Below are positions 1 through 8,065 of a stretch of 64,000 bases of DNA, piece after piece. The DNA lies in contig NZ_CP077073.1 of NCBI RefSeq assembly GCF_019139535.1, positions 447,501 to 511,500 on the forward strand. Direction: 5' to 3'. Every line of letters begins with the position of its first letter. Position 1 is the stretch's first letter. This DNA comes from Pseudomonas muyukensis. GTDB lineage: Bacteria > Pseudomonadota > Gammaproteobacteria > Pseudomonadales > Pseudomonadaceae. The notes under the pieces were generated by a model. It ran no database searches. It saw only the letters and a program-made list of their open reading frames with translations, and had not been told where the DNA came from. The translations under genes were made by a program, and so were the position numbers.

Positions 1-42
1 AACCAGGCCGCCGCCGATGATCGCCAGGTTGACCCGGTTCAT
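1..42 (-). CDS. ubiH: UbiH, ubiquinone-biosynthesis FAD monooxygenase (5' end only)
   Basis: Only the first 14 codons lie in the window; the rest runs off the left edge. They read MNRVNLAIIGGGLV, the start of an FAD-binding Rossmann fold (GxGxxG region). The ATG overlaps the stop codon of pepP (ATGA), so the two are translationally coupled. In Pseudomonas the gene following pepP is ubiH, a 2-polyprenyl-6-methoxyphenol hydroxylase family enzyme; the assignment rests on this order and the N-terminus, not on the whole protein. Confidence 0.75.
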   Translation of the reverse strand, partial: MNRVNLAIIGGGLV

Positions 43-1373
43 GCGGCGTCCTTGCGGGCGGCCAGCATCAACGCCTCGATTTCGGCCACCGTGCGCGGCA
101 CGCCTGAAGTGAGGATTTCACAGCCTTGTCTGGTCACTACCACGTCGTCCTCGATCCTTACGCCGATACCGCGCCACTTCTTCGCCACGCGGGTGTTGTC
201 GGCGCCAATGTAGATGCCCGGTTCCACGGTCAGCGCCATGCCCGGCTCGAGCACGCGCCACTGGCCGCCGACCTTGTATTCGCCGACATCGTGCACGTCC
301 ATGCCCAGCCAGTGCCCGGCGCGGTGCATGTAGAAGGCACGGTAGGCCTCGCTGTCGATCAGCGCCTGCACCTCGCCCTTGAGCAACCCCAGCTCCACCA
401 GGCCGGCGGTGATCACCCGCACGGTGGCCTCGTGGGCATGGTTCCAGTGCTTGCCCGGCGCGATTTCGGCGAACGCGGCGGCCTGGGCGGCGAGCACCAG
501 CTCGTAGATGGCTTTCTGCTCCGGCGAGAAGCGTCCGCTGACCGGGAAGGTGCGGGTGATGTCGCTGGCGTAGCAGTCGATCTCGCAACCGGCGTCGATC
601 AGCACCAGGTCGCCGTCCTTGAGCGGCGCGTCGTTCTGCTGGTAATGCAGGATGCAGCCATTGCGCCCGGCGGCGACGATCGAGCCGTAGGCCGGCATCT
701 TCGCCCCGCCCTTGCGGAACGCGTAGTCCAGCTCGGCTTCCAGGCTGTATTCGTGCAGCCCGGCGCGGCAGGCCTGCATGGCCCGCACGTGGGCGCCGGC
801 AGAAATAGCCGCGGCCTCACGCATCACCTTCACTTCCGCCGCCGATTTATACAGCCGCATGTCGTGCAGCAGATGATCCAGGGCAACGAACTCGTTCGGC
901 GGCTGCGCGCCCAGGCGCGCCTTGGAGCGGATCACGTTGATCCAGTCCATCAGCCGGCGGTCGAACTCGGGGTTGCTGCCCATGTTGCTGTAGACCCGCT
1001 CACGGCCTTCGATCAGGCCGGGGAGGATCTCGTCGATGTCGGTGATGGGGAAGGCGTCATCGGCACCGAAGGCGCGCACCGCGCCTTCCTGGCCGGCACG
1101 CAGGCCGTCCCATTGCTCGCGCTCGGGGTTGCGTTCACGGCAGAACAGCACGTACTCGCCATGTTCGCGGCCGGGGATCAGGGCGATCACCGCCTCGGGC
1201 TCGGGGAAGCCGCTCAGGTACTGGAAATCGCTGTCCTGGCGGTAGACGTGCTCGACGTCGCGGTTGCGGATGGCGACCGCGGCGGCGGGCAGGATGGCGA
1301 TGCTGTTGGGGACCATCTGCGCCATCAGCGCCTTGCGCCGACGGGCGTACTCCGCCTTGGGTATGTGGCTCAT
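39..1373 (-). CDS. pepP: Xaa-Pro aminopeptidase P (PepP)
   Basis: A cytoplasmic metallopeptidase of family M24 that removes an N-terminal residue preceding proline. The 444-residue protein has the N-terminal aminopeptidase-P domain (about 1-170) followed by the pita-bread catalytic domain. The dinuclear metal ligands are visible: Asp260 and Asp271 in LIDAGCEIDCYASDITRTF, His near 352 in HRAGHWLGMDVHD, Glu in TVEPGIYI and Glu in GVRIEDDV. A TTG six bases upstream is in frame, but the ATG at 1373 (MSHIPKAEY) matches the usual family start and has a GGGAT element upstream. It sits between the UPF0149 gene (21 bp gap) and ubiH (4 bp overlap), forming one leftward operon. Confidence 0.95.
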   Translation of the reverse strand: MSHIPKAEYARRRKALMAQMVPNSIAILPAAAVAIRNRDVEHVYRQDSDFQYLSGFPEPEAVIALIPGREHGEYVLFCRERNPEREQWDGLRAGQEGAVRAFGADDAFPITDIDEILPGLIEGRERVYSNMGSNPEFDRRLMDWINVIRSKARLGAQPPNEFVALDHLLHDMRLYKSAAEVKVMREAAAISAGAHVRAMQACRAGLHEYSLEAELDYAFRKGGAKMPAYGSIVAAGRNGCILHYQQNDAPLKDGDLVLIDAGCEIDCYASDITRTFPVSGRFSPEQKAIYELVLAAQAAAFAEIAPGKHWNHAHEATVRVITAGLVELGLLKGEVQALIDSEAYRAFYMHRAGHWLGMDVHDVGEYKVGGQWRVLEPGMALTVEPGIYIGADNTRVAKKWRGIGVRIEDDVVVTRQGCEILTSGVPRTVAEIEALMLAARKDAA

Positions 1374-1394
1374 GGGCAAACGATCCCGTTCAGA

Positions 1395-1949
1395 TCAGTG
1401 CAGCGAAGGCTTTGGCGCAGGCGCTTCGGGCTGGGCCAGCTCGGTGTACAGCAGCAGCGGGGCGACGCGCAGGTACTCCATGACTTCCATGTAGTCGCTT
1501 TCGCCGTCCTCGGACTCTTCCAGCGCTTCCTGGACCTGCGAGATGGCCACCAGGTCCTGCAGCACTTCCTTGGCATCGGTGGACAAGTCCTTGCCACCGG
1601 CGTTCAGACCGAAACCGGTGATGAAGCCCTGGCACCACTGGCCCAGCGCGGCGGCGCGGTCGGCCAGCGCGGCGTCGTCGGTAGGCAGCAGCAGGACAAT
1701 GGCGACGTCCTCGCCGGTGAGCTCGGCCTTGACCATCTCTTGCAGGCCGACCAGGGCGTTGCGAACCGAGTCGCCCGGCTCGGTCTCGAGCAACTGGGCG
1801 GCGTCGGCCAGCCAGGCGTCGGCATCGAAGCCGGCGCCGGCGCAGCTGCGACCGATCAGCAGGCCGTGCAGCTCGGCAGGGGTGACAGGGTGGCCATTGC
1901 TCGACAGCAGCATGGCGAAGGCGACGTAGGGCGATTGGGTATTGGGCAT
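1395..1949 (-). CDS. UPF0149 family (YgfB-like) protein
   Basis: A 184-residue acidic, mostly helical protein of the UPF0149/YgfB family, the expected first gene of the ygfB-pepP-ubiH operon in gammaproteobacteria. Family features seen are the [15 protein letters not shown] segment near residue 27 and the [11 protein letters not shown] segment near 105. There is no signal peptide or membrane segment. In P. aeruginosa a YgfB homologue has been linked to control of ampDh3 and beta-lactam response; whether that applies here is unknown. It is divergent from the zapA operon. Confidence 0.9.
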   Translation of the reverse strand: MPNTQSPYVAFAMLLSSNGHPVTPAELHGLLIGRSCAGAGFDADAWLADAAQLLETEPGDSVRNALVGLQEMVKAELTGEDVAIVLLLPTDDAALADRAAALGQWCQGFITGFGLNAGGKDLSTDAKEVLQDLVAISQVQEALEESEDGESDYMEVMEYLRVAPLLLYTELAQPEAPAPKPSLH

Positions 1950-2102
1950 GGTCTGCTAGGCGCCAGGCGGCGCAATGACTAGAATGAAGACCTTGTATCC
2001 TAGCACCGGCAGGCGCGCCAAGACCATCAGCACTGGCCGCCGGGGGCCCGAGGCAGGCATGATCGGCAGGTGCGTAACGATGGAGCGAATCGAGTGCAAC
2101 CC

Positions 2103-2312
2103 ATGCAAGAGAACGACCTGCAAGCGCTGATGAGCCGGTTCGAGTCGCTGATCGCGCGCGTCGAGCAACTAAAACGGCAAAACGCACTCTTAGTAGCTCA
2201 GGAAAAATCCTGGCGCGAGGAGCGCGCCCACCTCATCGAAAAGAACGAGATCGCCAAACGCAAGATCGAATCGATGATCCTGCGCCTCAAGGCCCTGGAG
2301 CAAGACTCATGA
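2103..2312 (+). CDS. TIGR02449-type short coiled-coil protein
   Basis: A 69-residue protein that is almost entirely a predicted coiled coil (heptads such as LMSRFESLIARVEQLKRQNALL). It belongs to the small TIGR02449 family found just upstream of zapA in pseudomonads. An in-frame GTG at 2070 would add 11 residues, but the ATG at 2103 gives the usual MQENDLQALM start. Its stop overlaps the zapA start by 4 bp (ATGA), indicating coupled translation; the location and fold suggest a ZapA or ZapB-like partner in division, which is inference. Confidence 0.85.
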   Translation: MQENDLQALMSRFESLIARVEQLKRQNALLVAQEKSWREERAHLIEKNEIAKRKIESMILRLKALEQDS

Positions 2313-2626
2313 GTTCAAGCAATAGCGTCACCGTGCAGATCCTCGACAAGGAATACTCGATCATCTGCCCACCGGAAGAGCGCAACAACCTGGTCGGTGC
2401 CGCGCGTTACCTGGATGGCAAGATGCGCGAGATCCGCAGCAGCGGCAAGGTGATCGGCGCCGACCGTATCGCCGTGATGGCCGCGCTGAACATCACCCAC
2501 GAACTGCTGCACCGCCAGGAACGCCCGGAAACCACCGGCGGCGGCGCCACCCGCGAACAGGTGCGCGACCTGCTGGAGCGGGTCGACCAGGCACTGTCCG
2601 ACGACCCGGTTAGCAAAAGCGACTGA
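2309..2626 (+). CDS. zapA: Cell division protein ZapA
   Basis: A 105-residue ZapA that bundles FtsZ filaments at the division ring. The N-terminal globular part (SVTVQILDKEYSIICPPEE) is followed by the long C-terminal helix (about 50-95) used for dimer and tetramer formation. The start overlaps the preceding gene by 4 bp. As in most gammaproteobacteria the 6S RNA gene and the 5-formyl-THF cyclo-ligase gene follow directly. Confidence 0.95.
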   Translation: MSSSNSVTVQILDKEYSIICPPEERNNLVGAARYLDGKMREIRSSGKVIGADRIAVMAALNITHELLHRQERPETTGGGATREQVRDLLERVDQALSDDPVSKSD

Positions 2627-2638
2627 GATTGGTATACT
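2610..2638 (+). promoter_or_regulatory. Sigma-70 promoter of 6S RNA
   Basis: TTAGCA at 2610-2615 and TATACT at 2633-2638 are separated by 17 bp and end about 7 bases before the expected 6S RNA 5' end. The -35 lies inside the last codons of zapA. Confidence 0.6.
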
Positions 2639-2644
2639 GGCGCC

Positions 2645-2824
2645 ACTCCCTGGGGGATGCGCCAGTCGGTTATGTCCCTGAGCCGATACGCACAACCACG
2701 GGGGTTGCACGCTGGGGCCGGTGTGCATGTCCGCCCGACGGAAAGCCTTAACGCCCCCTGCAATCTCCACCTTGAACTTTCGGGTTCAAGGGCTACACCG
2801 ATAGCGGTCTTGTCGGGGAGCCTG
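2645..2824 (+). ncRNA. ssrS: 6S RNA (SsrS), RNA polymerase regulator
   Basis: A roughly 180-nt RNA that sequesters the sigma-70 holoenzyme in stationary phase. The 5' side (CTCCC at about 2646) pairs with GGGAG near 2816-2820 to close the long hairpin. The Pseudomonas 6S core gccagtcggttatgtccctg is present near 2661. It lies between zapA and the cyclo-ligase gene, its usual place. Both ends are estimated from the closing stem. Confidence 0.88.
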
Positions 2825-2833
2825 CTTCAGAAC

Positions 2834-2864
2834 TGCCCGCCTGCCACGGCGGGCATTTCGTTTT
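2834..2864 (+). terminator. Rho-independent terminator after 6S RNA
   Basis: The arms TGCCCGCC (2834-2841) and GGCGGGCA (2848-2855) form a perfect 8-bp stem with a 6-nt loop, followed by TTTCGTTTT. Confidence 0.75.
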
Positions 2865-2883
2865 CTCTGGGATCGCCCGTGCC

Positions 2884-3492
2884 ATGACCGACACCGCGCC
2901 GCTTACCCGCCCCCAGCTTCGCCGCCTCCTGCGCAACGCCCGTCGCGCCCTCAGCCCCGCCCAGCAACGCCAGGCCGCCGAAGGTCTTTATCGCCAGCTG
3001 GCGCAGGATCCATTGTTCCGCCGCGCCCGGCACATCGCCTTGTACCTGCCCAACGACGGCGAGATCGATCCGCAGTTGCTGCTGCGCGAGGCGCACAAAC
3101 GCGGCAAGCACGTCTACCTGCCGGTGCTGCACGCCTGGCCGCGCACGCGCATGGTGTTCCAGCGTTTCGAGGCCGGCGAAAAACTGCGCCCGAACCGCTT
3201 CGGCATTGCCGAACCGCTGGTCGAGCGCAAGCGTCAACGGCCGATCTGGGCGCTGGACCTGATCCTGCTGCCGTTGGTCGGTTTCGATGAAGTGGGGGGA
3301 CGCCTGGGCATGGGGGGCGGCTTCTATGACCGCAGCCTGGCCTATCAGAGCCGGCGCAAGGCCTGGAAAAAACCGCTGCTGCTGGGGCTGGCCCATGAGT
3401 GCCAGAAAGTCGAGCGGCTCAACCAGGCGAGCTGGGATGTACCTTTGCAAGGCACGGTCTCGGACCGTGGCTGGTACCTGGCGCCGAAATGA
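2884..3492 (+). CDS. ygfA: 5-formyltetrahydrofolate cyclo-ligase
   Basis: This enzyme converts 5-formyl-THF to 5,10-methenyl-THF with ATP in one-carbon metabolism. The 202-residue protein shows the N-terminal Arg-rich substrate region (LRRLLRNARRALSP), IALYLPNDGEIDP, and the C-terminal nucleotide and substrate motif LLPLVGFDEVGGRLGMGGGF with YDRSLA. The linkage zapA-ssrS-ygfA is conserved across gammaproteobacteria. The start at 2884 falls 20 bp after the 6S terminator, so readthrough or a local promoter must drive it. Confidence 0.93.
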   Translation: MTDTAPLTRPQLRRLLRNARRALSPAQQRQAAEGLYRQLAQDPLFRRARHIALYLPNDGEIDPQLLLREAHKRGKHVYLPVLHAWPRTRMVFQRFEAGEKLRPNRFGIAEPLVERKRQRPIWALDLILLPLVGFDEVGGRLGMGGGFYDRSLAYQSRRKAWKKPLLLGLAHECQKVERLNQASWDVPLQGTVSDRGWYLAPK

Positions 3493-3511
3493 GCCGGCGC
3501 GAAAAGAGGGA

Positions 3512-3664
3512 TCAGCGCGGCGGCTGCGCCGGATCGACGGGCGCCTGCTGGTAGGCAGCGTCCAGCTTGCGTTCCCACAAGCCTTGCGCGTAACCGGTAG
3601 TGACCACGCCCAGCCCGAAAATGAAGGCCAGGATCCAGAGCAGGTCCGGTTTACGTTGTTTCAT
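3512..3664 (-). CDS. 50-residue single-pass membrane protein, function unknown
   Basis: A short ORF starting MKQRKPDLLWILAFIFG with a positively charged N-terminus and one hydrophobic segment (about residues 8-27), then a polar tail rich in Pro, Gln and Ala. The topology suggests an inner-membrane anchor with a periplasmic tail. A GGGGG run about 10 bases upstream can act as a weak ribosome binding site. I recall an unnamed small protein at the same place in other P. putida-group genomes. It is convergent with ygfA and divergent from the EVE gene. Confidence 0.7.
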   Translation of the reverse strand: MKQRKPDLLWILAFIFGLGVVTTGYAQGLWERKLDAAYQQAPVDPAQPPR

Positions 3665-3840
3665 CGATTGCCCCCCTAGGCAAAAGGTCCAGGCTCGGCG
3701 GCTTTCTTGATGGCTGCCGGAGCGTATAGCTTAAAATCGGCGCATTTTCCGACAACATGAGGCGACACGCAAACCTTGGCGCCAACCGACCGTCGGTTTC
3801 ATGCAACGAGTTATTTCAAACCTTTTCAGGAGCAGCACCC

Positions 3841-4290
3841 ATGGCCTACTGGCTGATGAAATCCGAGCCCGACGAGCTCTCCATCGAAGCCTTGGCACGC
3901 CTGGGCAACACCCGTTGGGACGGGGTGCGCAATTACCAGGCGCGCAACTTCCTGCGGGCCATGAGCGTAGGCGATGAGTTCTTCTTCTACCACTCCAGCT
4001 GCCCGCAGCCGGGGATCGCCGGCATTGCCCGCATCCGCGCCGCGGCCTATCCCGACCCCACGGCGCTGGACCCGACCAGCCACTACCACGACGCCAAGGC
4101 CAGTGCCGAGAAGAACCCCTGGAGCGCGGTGGACGTGGAGCACGTGAAAACCTTCCGCCAGGTCCTCGGCCTGGGCCTGCTCAAGCAGCAGGCGGCGCTG
4201 GAGGAACTGCCACTGGTGCACAAGGGTAGCCGCCTGTCGGTCATGCCGGTCAGCGCCGAGCAATGGGCCGCGATCCTCGCGCTCAGCTGA
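3841..4290 (+). CDS. EVE domain-containing protein
   Basis: A 149-residue single EVE domain (PUA-like fold) starting MAYWLMKSEPDELS. The family binds modified bases in RNA or DNA. Visible family motifs are WDGVRNYQARNFL near 29-41, the FFYHS strand and the GIAGIARI strand. The start follows AGGAG with 8-bp spacing. Standalone EVE proteins of this length are widespread housekeeping genes in proteobacteria, and no restriction or defence genes are adjacent. Confidence 0.9.
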   Translation: MAYWLMKSEPDELSIEALARLGNTRWDGVRNYQARNFLRAMSVGDEFFFYHSSCPQPGIAGIARIRAAAYPDPTALDPTSHYHDAKASAEKNPWSAVDVEHVKTFRQVLGLGLLKQQAALEELPLVHKGSRLSVMPVSAEQWAAILALS

Positions 4291-4384
4291 TTCAGGGTCT
4301 ATCGTCAGGGGTTTGACCAATATCAACGCGCAAGGAAGCGCGTCGCGCCAGGATAAGGCGTGCAAGCCGCAGGATGCAGACCGA

Positions 4385-5344
4385 ATGAACCGCAAAGCCC
4401 CCAGAATTTTCGCTTGTGCCCTGGTTTTACTGCTGTTGGCGGCAGGTGGGCTGGGCTACTGGAAGTCCCTGCACGACCGCCTGCCCGAGGGCCTGAGCAT
4501 GGGCAACGGGCGCCTCGAATCCACCGAAGTGCAAATTGCCACCAAGGTCCCAGGCCGCCTGGCCGAGGTCTTGGTCGACGAGGGCGACCAGGTCGTGCGC
4601 GGCCAGCTGCTGGCGCGCATCGATACCCGCACCCTCCAAGCCCAGCGCACCCAGGCCGAGGCCGAGGTGCTGCGGGCCCGCCAGAACCAGGCCGCCGCCC
4701 AGGCCAGCGTGCAACTGCGCCAGAGCGAGCTGCTGCTGGCCAGCCAGGAACTCAAGCGGGTACGCGAAATCTTCCAGCGCAAGTTCGCCAGCCAGCAACT
4801 GCTCGACCAGCAGCAGGCCCGCTACGACACCGCCGGCGCCGCGGTGCAGGCCGCCCGCGCCCAGCTGGCAGCGATCACGGCCGCCATTGGCGCCGCCGAA
4901 GCCCAGGTCGCGCAGCTCACCAGCGAGATCGACGACAGCAGCCTGCGCGCGCCCATCGACGGCATCATCCAGCTGCGCCTGGCCGAACCCGGCGAAGTGC
5001 TGGGTGCCGGTGGCCGGGTGCTGATGCTGATCGACCCCAGCGACCAGTACATGAACCTCTACCTGCCCGCCTCGACCACCGGCCGGCTGACCGTCGGCGC
5101 CCCGGCGCGCATCGTCCTCGACGCCCTGCCCGACCAGGCGCTGCCGGCCAAGATAGCGTTCGTCGCGGCCAAGGCGCAGTTCACCCCGAAACAGGTCGAA
5201 ACCCGTGACGAGCGGCAGAAGCTGGTGTTCCGCGTCAAGCTGCGCCTGACCGCGCCGAGCGCCGTGCCCCAGGCCAAACCGGGCATGCCCGGGGCCGGCT
5301 ACGTGCGCACCGCCGAGGTGGACTGGCCGGCCAACCTGCAATGA
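4385..5344 (+). CDS. HlyD/YhiI-type membrane fusion protein of ABC-2 exporter
   Basis: A 319-residue periplasmic adaptor. It has an N-terminal signal anchor (residues 5-24), a biotinyl-lipoyl-like half (VPGRLAEVLVDEGDQVVRGQLLARID), a long coiled-coil hairpin rich in Ala and Gln (about 85-185), then the second lipoyl half (RAPIDGIIQLRLAEPGEVL) and a beta-barrel. The ATG at 4385 is chosen because the membrane segment starts there; an upstream in-frame start would add a charged leader. It overlaps the ABC gene by 4 bp, so all three exporter genes form one operon. The substrate is unknown. Confidence 0.88.
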   Translation: MNRKAPRIFACALVLLLLAAGGLGYWKSLHDRLPEGLSMGNGRLESTEVQIATKVPGRLAEVLVDEGDQVVRGQLLARIDTRTLQAQRTQAEAEVLRARQNQAAAQASVQLRQSELLLASQELKRVREIFQRKFASQQLLDQQQARYDTAGAAVQAARAQLAAITAAIGAAEAQVAQLTSEIDDSSLRAPIDGIIQLRLAEPGEVLGAGGRVLMLIDPSDQYMNLYLPASTTGRLTVGAPARIVLDALPDQALPAKIAFVAAKAQFTPKQVETRDERQKLVFRVKLRLTAPSAVPQAKPGMPGAGYVRTAEVDWPANLQ

Positions 5345-8064
5345 CCATCGCCCCCGCGCTGCTGGCCGCCGGCATCCACCACCGCTACGGCAAGTACCAG
5401 GCCCTGGCGGAGGTGGCCTTCAGCCTGCCCGCCGGAACCCGCTGCGGCCTGATCGGCCCGGACGGCGCCGGCAAGTCGACCCTGCTCGGCCTGATCGCCG
5501 GGGTCAAGCGCCTGCAACAGGGCGAGCTGCAAGTGCTGGGCGGCTCGATTCGCCAGCGTCGCCACCGCACCGCGCTGTACCCCAAGGTCGCCTTCATGCC
5601 CCAGGGGCTGGGCAACAACCTGTACCCGGAGCTGTCGATCGCCGAGAACATCCGCTTCTTCGCCACCCTGTTCGGCCTCGGCCGCGCCGAGTGCGAGCAA
5701 CGCATGGCCAGCCTGCTGCAAGCCACCGACCTGGCGCGCTTCGCCGAGCGCCCGGCGGGCAAGCTGTCGGGCGGCATGAAGCAGAAACTTGGCCTGTGCT
5801 GTGCGTTGATCCACGAGCCAGACCTGCTGATCCTCGACGAGCCGACCACCGGCGTCGACCCACTGTCGCGGCGGCGCTTCTGGGAACTGGTGGAGCAGGT
5901 GCGCGGCCAGCGCCCACAGCTGACCCTGCTGGTGGCCACCGCCTACATGGAAGAGGCCGAACAGTTCGAGCATTGCCTGATGCTTGACGGCGGCCGCCTG
6001 CTGGCCGCCGGGCTGAGCCGCGAACTGGCCGCGAGCACGCCCAGCGGCAAGCTCGACGATGCCTTCACCCACTTCCAGGGCGCCGGCCGCGACCAGCCCG
6101 AGCCGCTGCGCATCCCGCCGCGCCCGAGCGACGATGGGCCGGTCGCCATCGAGGCCCACGACCTGACCCTGCGCTTCGGCGACTTCACCGCGGTGAACAA
6201 GGTCAGCTTCGCCATTGGCCGTGGCGAGATCTTCGGTTTCCTCGGCTCCAACGGCTGCGGCAAGACCACCACCATGAAGGTGCTCACCGGCCTGATGCCG
6301 GCCAGCGAAGGCAGCGCCAGCCTGCTTGGCCGCCCGGTGGATGCGGGCGACCTGGCCACCCGCAAGCGGGTCGGCTTCATGTCCCAGAGCTTTTCCCTGT
6401 ACGGCGAGCTGAGCGCCCGGCAGAACCTCGAGCTGCACGCGCGCCTGTTCGACCTGGCCAAGGCCGACAGCGCGCCGCGCATCGCCGAACTGCTCGAGCG
6501 CTTCGACCTCGCCGCCATCGCCGATCAGCCCTCCGGCGCGCTGCCCCTGGGCCTGCGCCAGCGCCTGTCGCTGGCCGTGGCGGTACTGCACCGCCCGGAA
6601 GTGCTGATCCTCGACGAACCCACCTCAGGCGTCGACCCGGCAGCCCGCGACGACTTCTGGCGGCTGTTGGTTCAGTTGTCCCGCGAGCAGGGCGTGACCA
6701 TCTTCCTGTCTACCCACTTCATGAACGAGGCGCTGCGCTGCGACCGCATCTCGCTGATGCACGCGGGTCGGGTACTGGCCTGCGACACGCCGCAGGCGTT
6801 GCAGCGCCAGTTCGGCGGCGCAACCCTGGAGGACGCCTTCGTCACCTGCCTGGAACAGGCCCAGCAAGCCCCCACCCCGGCCCAGTCCGCCAGCGCCCTG
6901 GGCCAGGCCGCCGCCACCACGCCCGTGCTGCGCCAGGCCTTCAGCCTGCGCCGCCTGCTGGCGGTGGCCAGCCGCGAAGGCAAGGAACTGCTGCGCGACA
7001 AGGTGCGCCTGGCCTTCGCCCTGCTGGGCGCGCTGTTCATGATGGTGATCTTCGGCTATGGCATTTCGCTGGATGTCGAGAACCTGGCCTTTGCCGTGTA
7101 CGACCAGGACCAGAGCCCGCAGAGCCGCGCCTACCTGGAGGCCTTCCGCGGCTCGCGGTACTTCGCCGAGCAGCCGCCGATCCGCGACGCCCGCCAGTTG
7201 CACCAGCGCCTGCAACGTTCGGAAATCAAGCTGGCGCTGGAGATCCCGCCGGGCTTCGGCCGCGACCTGCACGCCGGGCGCCAACCCGTGGTCGCCGCCT
7301 GGCTCGACGGCGGCATGCCGTTCCGCGCCGAGACCAGCCGCAACTATGTCGAAGCCGTGCACCAGGGCAACCTCGAGCAACTGGCGGCGCTCAGCCCCCG
7401 GCCTGTCGCGCGCCAACAGCCAGTGCGCCTGGAAACCCGCTTTCGCTACAACCAGGACGTGGTCAGCGTGAACGCCATCGGCCCCGGGGTGATGGCGCTG
7501 ATCCTGGCGTTCATCCCGGCCATGCTCACCGCCCTGGGCATCGTCCGCGAGAAGGAGCTGGGCTCGATCACCAACTTCTACGCCACGCCCCTGACCCGCC
7601 TGGAGTTCCTGCTTGGCAAGCAGGCACCGTACCTGGCGGTAAGCCTGGTCAACCTGGCGCTGCTGGTGGCGATGAACCGCTGGCTGTTCGGCGTGCCGCT
7701 CAAGGGCAGCCCGCTGGCCCTGGCCTGCGGCGGCCTGGCCTACCTGCTGGCGACCACCAGCCTGGGCCTGCTGATCTCGGCGTTCACCCGCACGCAAATT
7801 GCCGCGATCCTCGGCACCATGATTCTCACCAGCCTGCCGACCATCCAGTTCTCCGGGCTGATCGTGCCGCGCTCGTCGCTGGAAGGCGCGGCGGCGCTGA
7901 TGGGCCAGTTGTTCCCGGCCGGCTACTTCCTCGACATCGCCGTCGGCACCTTCACCAAGGCCCTGGGCCTGCGCGAGCTATGGCCGCAGTGCCTGGCGCT
8001 GCTGGGCTTCTTCGCCGCGTTCAGTGGGCTGAGCCTGGTCATGCTGAAAAAGCAGGAGGCCTGA
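5341..8064 (+). CDS. rbbA: RbbA-like ABC transporter: two ATPase domains fused to ABC-2 permease
   Basis: A 907-residue fusion. The first ATPase domain has Walker A GPDGAGKST at 39-47, signature LSGGMKQK near 141 and Walker B LLILDEPTTGVDP. The second has Walker A GSNGCGKTT near 302 and Walker B VLILDEPTSGVDP, but its signature is the degenerate LPLGLRQRLS. About residues 535-905 form an ABC-2 membrane domain with one N-terminal and five C-terminal helices around a large periplasmic loop. The same architecture is found in E. coli RbbA/YhiH, described both as a ribosome-associated ATPase and as an exporter. The HlyD partner upstream and the second permease downstream favour export. Confidence 0.9.
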   Translation: MTIAPALLAAGIHHRYGKYQALAEVAFSLPAGTRCGLIGPDGAGKSTLLGLIAGVKRLQQGELQVLGGSIRQRRHRTALYPKVAFMPQGLGNNLYPELSIAENIRFFATLFGLGRAECEQRMASLLQATDLARFAERPAGKLSGGMKQKLGLCCALIHEPDLLILDEPTTGVDPLSRRRFWELVEQVRGQRPQLTLLVATAYMEEAEQFEHCLMLDGGRLLAAGLSRELAASTPSGKLDDAFTHFQGAGRDQPEPLRIPPRPSDDGPVAIEAHDLTLRFGDFTAVNKVSFAIGRGEIFGFLGSNGCGKTTTMKVLTGLMPASEGSASLLGRPVDAGDLATRKRVGFMSQSFSLYGELSARQNLELHARLFDLAKADSAPRIAELLERFDLAAIADQPSGALPLGLRQRLSLAVAVLHRPEVLILDEPTSGVDPAARDDFWRLLVQLSREQGVTIFLSTHFMNEALRCDRISLMHAGRVLACDTPQALQRQFGGATLEDAFVTCLEQAQQAPTPAQSASALGQAAATTPVLRQAFSLRRLLAVASREGKELLRDKVRLAFALLGALFMMVIFGYGISLDVENLAFAVYDQDQSPQSRAYLEAFRGSRYFAEQPPIRDARQLHQRLQRSEIKLALEIPPGFGRDLHAGRQPVVAAWLDGGMPFRAETSRNYVEAVHQGNLEQLAALSPRPVARQQPVRLETRFRYNQDVVSVNAIGPGVMALILAFIPAMLTALGIVREKELGSITNFYATPLTRLEFLLGKQAPYLAVSLVNLALLVAMNRWLFGVPLKGSPLALACGGLAYLLATTSLGLLISAFTRTQIAAILGTMILTSLPTIQFSGLIVPRSSLEGAAALMGQLFPAGYFLDIAVGTFTKALGLRELWPQCLALLGFFAAFSGLSLVMLKKQEA

Positions 8065-8065
8065 A

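Noticed and set aside
126-1982. 618-codon open frame antisense to pepP and the UPF0149 gene
   Set aside because: It is a by-product of high GC; the translation is rich in His, Gly, Val and Gln with no domain, and the opposite strand encodes well-known proteins.
3841-4290. EVE-domain protein as a defence gene
   Set aside because: No restriction or defence gene is adjacent and the standalone form is a common housekeeping gene.
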